Shown here: piece after piece, positions 58,639-64,000 of the stretch | Numbering within the stretch: position 1 is the stretch's first letter | How the letters are laid out: every line of letters begins with the position of its first letter | Assembly: GCF_002975175.1 (NCBI RefSeq) | Contig: NZ_PCNZ01000001.1 | Coordinates: forward strand, 326,143-390,142 | From: Bacillus sp. MYb209 | Lineage (GTDB): Bacteria > Bacillota > Bacilli > Bacillales > Bacillaceae_G | Direction: 5' to 3' | Length of the DNA stretch: 64,000 nucleotides | Notes under the pieces: model-generated | The model's input: only the letters and a program-made list of their open reading frames with translations | Told to the model about the DNA's origin: nothing | Databases searched by the model: none | Position numbers and translations under genes: made by a program

Positions 58639-59535
58639 TTATCCAACTTTATTTTCTTCGTAAATTTTCTCTCCATCTTCTATAACTAATTTATGGAATT
58701 CTTCTAATAAACGATTCGTATGTGGCCCTGTTCTACCTAAACCAATCGTTCTCCCATCTACTGTCGTAACAGCAATTACTTCAGCAGCTGTTCCTGTTAA
58801 AAACACTTCATCAGCTACATATACATCGTGCCTTGTAAATAATTCTTCTCTTACGTCATATCCAAGTTTTTCGCCGATTTCTAAAATCGCGTTTCGTGTA
58901 ATACCTTCTAACGCTCCAGCAGAACTTGGTGGTGTAATTAATTTATTTCCCTTCACAATAAATACGTTATCTCCAGAGCCTTCAGCTACGTACCCTTGAT
59001 CATTTAACATAAGTGCTTCTTGTACTCCAGCTAGTTTCGCCTCAATGCGAACTAGAATATTATTTAAGTAATTTAAAGATTTTACTTGAGGTGATAAAAC
59101 ATCCGGGCGATTGCGACGCGTTGCAACTGTTACAATCGGAATTCCTTTTTCATAATATTCTTGTGGGAATAAAGATAATTGTTCTGCAATTACTACTACA
59201 TTTGGTTTCGTACAAGAATCAGGATCTAATCCAAGATTCCCTGGTCCTCTTGATACTACGAGGCGAATATATCCATTAGATAGTTTGTTTTGTCGAATCG
59301 TTTCAACAACGATCTTCGTTGCTTCTTCTAACGTATATGGAATTTCTAGCATAATGGATTTCGCTGATTCATATAACCGGACAAGATGCTCTCTCAAACG
59401 GAAAACATTACCGCTATATACTCTAATCCCTTCGAACACCCCATCGCCATATAAATAGCCATGATCATATACTGAAACTTTTGCTTCGTCTTTTGGAACA
59501 AATTCTCCATTTAAGAAAATCCACTGCTCGTTCAC
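58639..59535 (-). CDS. ilvE: Branched-chain amino acid aminotransferase
   Basis: This 298-residue class IV PLP aminotransferase has YLYGDGVFEGIRVY, the PLP Lys in VKSLNYLNNI and EGSGDNVFIV. It performs the last step of Ile, Leu and Val synthesis. GTG 59535 has GGGGGCG about 8 nt upstream. CodY and cre sites lie upstream. Confidence 0.95.
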   Translation of the reverse strand: MNEQWIFLNGEFVPKDEAKVSVYDHGYLYGDGVFEGIRVYSGNVFRLREHLVRLYESAKSIMLEIPYTLEEATKIVVETIRQNKLSNGYIRLVVSRGPGNLGLDPDSCTKPNVVVIAEQLSLFPQEYYEKGIPIVTVATRRNRPDVLSPQVKSLNYLNNILVRIEAKLAGVQEALMLNDQGYVAEGSGDNVFIVKGNKLITPPSSAGALEGITRNAILEIGEKLGYDVREELFTRHDVYVADEVFLTGTAAEVIAVTTVDGRTIGLGRTGPHTNRLLEEFHKLVIEDGEKIYEENKVG

Positions 59536-59578
59536 TTGAAAGCGCCCCCTATGTTCTATGAATTTTTTATTGTTTCCT

Positions 59579-59606
59579 AGTTTACTCTCCTTTTCAAATA
59601 AATCAA
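59579..59606 (-). promoter_or_regulatory. Candidate sigma-A promoter of ilvE
   Basis: TTGATT, 16-bp spacer and TAAACT on the minus strand. Confidence 0.5.
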
Positions 59607-59609
59607 GTG

Positions 59610-59624
59610 AATTTTTAGAAAATT
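59610..59624. promoter_or_regulatory. CodY box upstream of ilvE
   Basis: AATTTTTAGAAAATT matches AATTTTCWGAAAATT at 14 of 15 positions, 4 bp upstream of the predicted -35 element. Confidence 0.65.
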
Positions 59625-59674
59625 TATAATTTTTAATCGTACGTACATCTTTGATTATATTGATTTAACAACAT

Positions 59675-59688
59675 TGTTAGCGTTTACA
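59675..59688. promoter_or_regulatory. cre site upstream of ilvE
   Basis: TGTTAGCGTTTACA, with its flanks, fits the strict cre consensus WTGNAARCGNWWWCAW on the minus strand. It lies 140 bp upstream of the ilvE start, a distance suited to CcpA activation as known for the B. subtilis ilv-leu operon. Confidence 0.65.
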
Positions 59689-59951
59689 AAAAGTCAAAAT
59701 ATTTTTTTCGCTAATTTCCACTAAAAAAATTATTTGTTTAAGAGAAGGATTTTCGTTAAATGGTGCGAATCTATTGTATTCAATAAACGGACCTCCGATT
59801 TTATATATTCGGGAATAAACAACGACTTTTGGTGAAAAAGGGGGAAAATAACAAAAATAACGCTGTCTAAAAATAACATTCATATTTTTCATTTCGCAAT
59901 CATAATCCTATTTTTAAAAAACAATTTGTCAAAATGAAGGAGGAAATAAAA

Positions 59952-60191
59952 ATGGCGTATGTACAAATTAAAGGCACGAGAGAAGAGGTAGTAGAAATGC
60001 TGCAACTATTTGATCTAATGGATACGAAAGGTTTTTGTAAATTCGATAATTACGTAGAAGTAGAACCAAATAGCAGAGAATATAATAACTTTACTGCTTC
60101 AATCGATATTCAGTCTAATAACGCTTCAACACAAGATACATTAAATGATCAATTCGTTACTCAAATGCTTACTGGTGTATATAACGACTAA
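59952..60191 (+). CDS. Small conserved protein, possibly DUF3970
   Basis: This 79-residue soluble acidic protein (MAYVQIKGTREEVVEML...) begins like DUF3970 proteins (YvzF), but I am not certain. AAGGAGG precedes ATG 59952. It is divergent from ilvE and upstream of the YkuS-like gene. Confidence 0.65.
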   Translation: MAYVQIKGTREEVVEMLQLFDLMDTKGFCKFDNYVEVEPNSREYNNFTASIDIQSNNASTQDTLNDQFVTQMLTGVYND

Positions 60192-60275
60192 ACGCATATA
60201 CTCTTCTACCATCTTTTTATAATATATGCTAAAAACTTGAGCATACTAACAACTAGATGGTAGGAGGTGAGAATT

Positions 60276-60515
60276 ATGGCTAGAATTGGCGTTGAAAATT
60301 CGTTAACAGATGTTCAACAAGCTCTTCAGCAACATGGACATGAAGTCGTTACACTTAACTCAGAACACGATGCACAAGGGTGCGATTGTTGTGTTGTAAC
60401 TGGGCAAGATTCTAATGTGATGGGTATTGCAGATACATCAATAAAAGGATCGGTAATTACAGCTCATGGTTTAACAACAGATGAAATTTGTCAGCAGGTT
60501 GAAAGTCGCATTTAA
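60276..60515 (+). CDS. ykuS: UPF0180 / YkuS-family protein
   Basis: This 79-residue protein begins [18 protein letters not shown] with a central [12 protein letters not shown] motif characteristic of the UPF0180 family. Function unknown. AGGAGGTGAG precedes ATG 60276. Confidence 0.85.
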   Translation: MARIGVENSLTDVQQALQQHGHEVVTLNSEHDAQGCDCCVVTGQDSNVMGIADTSIKGSVITAHGLTTDEICQQVESRI

Positions 60516-60542
60516 ATTTTTACAAATCACAATACACAAAAG

Positions 60543-60579
60543 AAAGAGGGCTCCTTTTCACAAGGAGCCCTCTTTTTTA
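60543..60579 (+). terminator. Terminator after ykuS
   Basis: The stem AAAGAGGGCTCCTT / AAGGAGCCCTCTTT is followed by TTT. Confidence 0.9.
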
Positions 60580-60860
60580 TATTCACCTAACGGGAAAGTA
60601 ACATATACTGGATGAAAGCCCTACCTCTCTCTCATCATTACGGTTCCACTGACCGCTCCTTGATTCACTAGTATACATATAAAGCTTACAAACACAATTT
60701 ATAGGGTCTGTTCACAAAAGTTGTTGATAAAATTACCCGATCTTTCGCAAACTTTTCATATTGTATTCATAAGAAATATTCACTTTACACTAGTTGTAAC
60801 CGAGACACGAATTAATATTTTATCACCGATACTACATACTGTCAACATTTTTTACAAATT
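60580..60860. other. Intergenic DNA, no feature seen
   Basis: I see no coding frame with a ribosome binding site and no structured leader here. Confidence 0.4.
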
Positions 60861-60890
60861 AAAAACAGACATTAACGGTTTGTCTGTTTT
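60861..60890 (-). terminator. Terminator of the 29-residue frame
   Basis: The stem AAAACAGAC / GTCTGTTTT is followed by TTAATTTG on the minus strand. Confidence 0.7.
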
Positions 60891-60978
60891 AAAATGGAGC
60901 TTTTTCTTTTATTACATATACAACAAATCCGCTTACTAGCATAAATAAGCCGACTATCAAATTTTTGATATTAATCAT
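60889..60978 (-). CDS. Small membrane peptide, 29 residues
   Basis: MINIKNLIVGLF... ends VIKEKAPF: one membrane helix with a positive tail. GGGAGAGG precedes ATG 60978 with about 5-nt spacing, and a terminator directly follows. No family is recognised. Confidence 0.6.
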   Translation of the reverse strand: MINIKNLIVGLFMLVSGFVVYVIKEKAPF

Positions 60979-61092
60979 AAATTCCTCTCCCTTATTTCGC
61001 ACATCATATATATTTACATTTCAATTATTTCAATCGTCCTTAAGCGCACTTTTTCTAATATATCACAATTCCTAAAAAATGCAAGTTCACCT

Positions 61093-61494
61093 TTAGCGAC
61101 CGTTCACAAATTTATCTACAGTGCTTGGTACAGCATTTAAAGCTTTTTCGATTAAATGGGTGCTACTATTGAGATGCAATACCTGTACACCGTTAGAACC
61201 AACTACTAAAAAAGCCACTGGGCTAATGGAAACCCCAGCCCCACTTCCGCCTCCAAATGGATGCCCTTGCTTGTTCTCTTTATGCTGCCCTTGTCCACCA
61301 TTATGTTTTTCAGAAATAAAATCCCCTTTAAAGTCACTTCCACCAGCTCCAAAACCAAAAGCTACTTGAGATACTGTTAATACTACATTTCCGTCAGCTG
61401 TTGAAACCGGACTTCCAACAATCGTATTTACATCTACCATCTCTTTTAAATTTGTCATTGCTGTTTTCATTAAATTTTCAATTGGATGTTCCAT
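61093..61494 (-). CDS. ytfJ: GerW/YtfJ-family sporulation protein
   Basis: This 133-residue protein has the YtfJ pattern: NTIVGSPVSTADG, SQVAFGFGAGGSDF, a Gly-rich SGAGVSISPVAFLVV centre and a hydrophobic C-terminal half. It is a forespore protein needed for normal spore germination. Confidence 0.88.
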   Translation of the reverse strand: MEHPIENLMKTAMTNLKEMVDVNTIVGSPVSTADGNVVLTVSQVAFGFGAGGSDFKGDFISEKHNGGQGQHKENKQGHPFGGGSGAGVSISPVAFLVVGSNGVQVLHLNSSTHLIEKALNAVPSTVDKFVNGR

Positions 61495-61684
61495 TATGTA
61501 CTACACCCTTTCCTCATTATTCTTTTTTATACTTTCCAAAATAGAGAAAGTCATACTAAGCTTTCCTATTTTGAAAAAACATTTTTCACTTTCCAATTGG
61601 ATATTACTCCCTGTACAGGTTCGGATAAAAACAGTAAAGAGAAACATACTACTATTGAACCTTGTTATGAAAGGAGTCCTTACT

Positions 61685-62041
61685 TTGACTGAGAAATTTG
61701 ATGAATATAAAAAAAGAGATCGGATAGATAGTGATTATAAAGAAGAATACGCAGCTGAAGTTGCACCACAGCGTATTGATTATGATGATAAAGATAACGA
61801 TGATGTAAGATCATCTGCAGCTGGATCGACTGCTGGTTTTATTGCTCTTGCCTTAGCAATATTATCATTATTCACATTCCCAACACTATTTGGTCTTGTG
61901 TCTGTTCTACTTGGTATTTACGCTTATAATCGTGGAGCTACTGTAACTGGCGGTATCGCTGCCATTGTGGGTGGTATCGCTGCACTCATTGCGATTTTAT
62001 TCCGAGTGGCGCTTATTGGTTTATTGTTCTCTCTTTTTTAA
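61685..62041 (+). CDS. Membrane protein with a charged N-terminus
   Basis: This 118-residue protein has about 45 highly charged residues (Asp, Lys, Arg) then about three Gly/Ala/Ile-rich membrane spans, resembling DUF4190-type proteins. TTG 61685 lies 7-8 nt after AAAGGAG; the frame extends upstream as a non-conserved-looking stretch without a site. Function unknown. Confidence 0.7.
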   Translation: MTEKFDEYKKRDRIDSDYKEEYAAEVAPQRIDYDDKDNDDVRSSAAGSTAGFIALALAILSLFTFPTLFGLVSVLLGIYAYNRGATVTGGIAAIVGGIAALIAILFRVALIGLLFSLF

Positions 62042-62048
62042 AAAGAAA

Positions 62049-62078
62049 AAGGTATCTCGCTTTATGCGGGATACCTTA
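62049..62078. terminator. Bidirectional terminator
   Basis: The stem AAGGTATCTCGC / GCGGGATACCTT has a 5-nt loop. It lies between convergent genes. Confidence 0.75.
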
Positions 62079-63419
62079 TCCTGTAAATACATCTTCTGAT
62101 GGATATTTAATTTTTTGTTTCGCTGGTCGTGCCAAAGAGAACACAAGTGTTAACGGTCCGATTAATCCACAAAACATAACAAACATAATAATACATTTTC
62201 CAAACGCCGATAGCTTCGCAGTAATCCCCATTGTTAACCCTACTGTGCCAAACGCTGAAATTGTCTCAAATAATAACTGAATAAAACTGAAGTCTTCTGT
62301 AAGCATTAATACAAATACCGCTGTAAAAATAAGTATTTGACTAGCAACGACAATTGCTAACGCTCTCGTTACTGTCGACATTTTAATCGTACGCTGAAAT
62401 AAAACAAAATCCTCTTTCTTTCTAAAGAAAGAAAGAACTGATGTAATTAAAATAACAAATGTCGTTAACTTAATTCCACCGCCTGTCGATACACTTCCCG
62501 CACCAATAAACATTAATACCATCGTAAATAGTATCGATGACTCTTCCATCCCCCCATAATCTACCGTGTTAAAACCGGCTGTACGAGGTGTAATTCCTTG
62601 GAAGAACGAAGCCCATAACTTTTCATTTAAAGATAAATGTCCCAAAGTCTTCACATTATTATATTCCAATACAAAAATCACAATCATCGCAATAACATTA
62701 AGTGCTATTGTTCCAACAATCATGATTTTGGAGTGCAGCGATAATTTTCGGAAACTACGGCTATACCATATATCAATTAATACAGTAAACCCTAATCCTC
62801 CTATTACAATTAAAGAACAAATCCCAATATTAATAATAGGATCTCCTACATATCTTGTTAAATTATCTGGCCAAAGCGCAAAGCCGGCATTATTATATGA
62901 CGCAATAACGTGAAAAATACTATAGTATAAACCTTTTCCAAAACCAAACTCTGGAATAAAGCGAATCGATAAAAAGATAACCCCAATTAGCTCAATACAA
63001 ATAGAAAAAATAAAGACACGTTTCACTAATTTCACAAGACCACCAATATTTGTTTGATTAAATGCTTCTCCAATTAATAATCGGTGGCGTAAACCGATTT
63101 TTTTACCTAATACCCAAACAATTAAAATGGCAATCGTCATAAGGCCGAGACCACCCGTTTGAATTAAAAACATAATAACAATTTCACCAAACATCGTAAA
63201 CGTACTTGCAGTATCTACAACACCTAAACCGGTTACAGTCGCTGCCGACGTAGCTGTAAAGAAAGCATCTACCCAACTAATATGTACTTTCGTTGCAAAC
63301 GGTAACTTTAATAACAATCCTCCGACCACAATTAAACAAAAAAAGCCTAATGCTAAAATTTGTGGTGGATTTAATCGTATAAAGCGATTATACAACCCTT
63401 GTTTTTTTGCTACTTCCAT
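62076..63419 (-). CDS. Ktr-type potassium channel subunit (KtrB/KtrD)
   Basis: This 447-residue protein has four M1-P-M2 repeats of the Trk/Ktr family with selectivity-filter segments such as SAATVTGLGVVDT, ASYNNAGF, TPRTAGFNTVD and SAFGTVGLTMG. It takes up K+ with a cytosolic RCK subunit (KtrA/KtrC), not encoded here. ATG 63419 follows AAAGGGAG by 8 nt. The lone gene suggests KtrD, which uses a distant KtrC. I see no c-di-AMP riboswitch before it. Confidence 0.9.
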   Translation of the reverse strand: MEVAKKQGLYNRFIRLNPPQILALGFFCLIVVGGLLLKLPFATKVHISWVDAFFTATSAATVTGLGVVDTASTFTMFGEIVIMFLIQTGGLGLMTIAILIVWVLGKKIGLRHRLLIGEAFNQTNIGGLVKLVKRVFIFSICIELIGVIFLSIRFIPEFGFGKGLYYSIFHVIASYNNAGFALWPDNLTRYVGDPIINIGICSLIVIGGLGFTVLIDIWYSRSFRKLSLHSKIMIVGTIALNVIAMIVIFVLEYNNVKTLGHLSLNEKLWASFFQGITPRTAGFNTVDYGGMEESSILFTMVLMFIGAGSVSTGGGIKLTTFVILITSVLSFFRKKEDFVLFQRTIKMSTVTRALAIVVASQILIFTAVFVLMLTEDFSFIQLLFETISAFGTVGLTMGITAKLSAFGKCIIMFVMFCGLIGPLTLVFSLARPAKQKIKYPSEDVFTG

Positions 63420-63631
63420 ATCACTAACTCCCTTTATCAATTGAAGCTTTTATCCCCCCATAAATAAAGACTCTTTAAGAGCCTACAAGTAGCGGGATAA
63501 ACCTTATATTCTCATAATATAGTTGAGCATAATCCTTTTTTTCATAGATTTCAACTTTTTTTTATATTCAGACTCCTATCGTTTTACAAAAGAATATTTT
63601 CTATTATATCTCCACTTATACTATAACTCTT

Positions 63632-63699
<68 letters not shown>

Positions 63700-63729
63700 T
63701 ATTTTATCCCTTTTCAAATTCCCATATCT

Positions 63730-63772
63730 TTCACTCCAAGTTCACACGAGGGTCACATCTACCTTTTATAGT
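63730..63772 (+). promoter_or_regulatory. Pho-box-like promoter, copy 1
   Basis: TTCACT (63730), TTCACA (63741) and GTCACA (63752) lie at exact 11-bp period. TATAGT (63767-63772) follows 9 bp later, and no -35 element is present. This is the layout of PhoP-activated Bacillus promoters (direct repeats of TTAACA-like hexamers). Confidence 0.6.
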
Positions 63773-63778
63773 ATACGT

Positions 63779-63906
63779 ATCGGAGCTGTTCCTCCCTAAT
63801 TTATAAGACATTCCCCAGTGTCTTTGAATAGCTTCCATCCCTAATTAAATTGACATAAATTGTCCCCTTCCCTTGACCATCCTATATGTGATGGTCTTAT
63901 TTTTTT
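63779..63906 (+). ncRNA. Candidate Pho-regulated C-rich small RNA, copy 1
   Basis: This is a predicted ~128-nt transcript. A GGAG/CTCC mini-hairpin is followed by CCTCCCTAATT, then a perfect hairpin AAGACA-TTCCCCAG-TGTCTT (63805-63824) exposing CCCC. Next are CCATCCCTAATT, a small GACA/TGTC hairpin, CCCCTTCCC, and a terminator GACCATC / GATGGTC with TTATTTTTTT (63875-63906). There is no open frame with a start and ribosome binding site. C-rich single-stranded motifs suggest pairing to Shine-Dalgarno sequences, as for RsaE/RoxS or FsrA. The 5' end is inferred from the -10. Confidence 0.6.
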
Positions 63907-63942
63907 GTTCTTTCTATCTTTTATTTGAAACTCCCTCTCTCT

Positions 63943-63985
63943 TTCACTCCATGTTCACATCTAGGTCACATCCACCTTTTATAGT
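63943..63985 (+). promoter_or_regulatory. Pho-box-like promoter, copy 2
   Basis: TTCACT (63943), TTCACA (63954), GTCACA (63965) and TATAGT (63980-63985) repeat the spacing of copy 1. The downstream transcript leaves the window. Confidence 0.6.
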
Positions 63986-64000
63986 ATACGTATCGGAGCT

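Larger units (their letters stand above)
63700..64000 (+). repeat. Tandem 213-bp promoter/small-RNA units
   Basis: The segment starting at about 63700 recurs from about 63914 to the window edge. The final 25 bp CTTTTATAGTATACGTATCG plus GAGCT are identical at 63763-63787 and 63976-64000. Pho-like hexamers are displaced by exactly 213 bp. The second unit is cut by the window end. Confidence 0.85.

Noticed and set aside
59677-59892. 71-codon minus-strand frame in the ilvE upstream region
   Set aside because: It overlaps the cre site, lacks a ribosome binding site and has no sensible composition.
61496-61684. N-terminal extension of the 118-residue membrane protein
   Set aside because: The upstream part has no ribosome binding site and non-coding-like composition; TTG 61685 has a good AAAGGAG.
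63421-63530. Possible c-di-AMP (ydaO) riboswitch before the ktr gene
   Set aside because: Conserved ydaO core sequences are absent; only a short weak stem is visible. A plain TTGAAA-17-TATGCT promoter explains the region.
63730-63985. CRISPR-like regularly spaced repeats
   Set aside because: The repeats are 6-bp hexamers at 11-bp spacing plus one 213-bp duplication; there are no spacers or cas genes. A PhoP-box layout fits better.

Overview
The window is a low-GC Firmicute chromosome segment that I assign to the Bacillus cereus group. The assignment rests on a BclA-like exosporium collagen protein, spore genes, Bacillus-type SAM, lysine and T-box leaders, LiaIHFSR, LtaS, TTG/GTG starts with strong purine-rich ribosome binding sites, and five copies of a group-typical intergenic repeat. 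I see no rRNA, tRNA, prophage, insertion sequence or CRISPR array.

Layout. 1-14.9 kb is mixed: a truncated sensor kinase, a collagen-like spore surface protein, a class A PBP, a Pit phosphate permease with its DUF47 partner, a TauE/SafE permease, a Crp/Fnr regulator facing flavohemoglobin hmp, a site-2-type protease, a lipoprotein, a methyltransferase and several small membrane proteins. 15-29 kb holds a T-box-controlled brnQ, the liaIHFSR envelope-stress operon, an NhaC-family transporter behind a SAM-I riboswitch (probably a methionine transporter), gltP, a secreted M23 hydrolase, and an NSS transporter behind a T-box whose specifier reads as tryptophan. 29-36 kb is a sulfate-assimilation and siroheme operon (yezD-cysH-sat-cysC-sir-DUF3906-cobA-sirB-sirC) under a second SAM-I riboswitch. 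36-42 kb has lysA with a lysine riboswitch, ltaS, pssA and a 2-hydroxyacid dehydrogenase. 42-60 kb contains hisZGDBHAFIE-hisJ and ilvE / ilvBNC-leuABCD, all on the minus strand. 60-64 kb holds small conserved genes, ytfJ/gerW, a Ktr potassium channel subunit and an unusual non-coding array.

The genes form a heavily RNA-regulated amino-acid and sulfur block. Two SAM riboswitches, one lysine riboswitch, three T-boxes and a candidate histidine leader-peptide attenuator (17 codons, three consecutive His codons) gate synthesis or uptake. A near-consensus CodY box and an exact cre site lie before ilvE, and a 13/15 CodY-like site lies between leuA and leuB.

The most novel-looking signal is at the right edge. 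After a (CAA)n microsatellite there are two tandem copies, 213 bp apart, of a promoter with three PhoP-box-like hexamers at exact 11-bp period. The complete copy drives a ~128-nt, C-rich, terminator-ended non-coding unit that looks like a phosphate-responsive small RNA.
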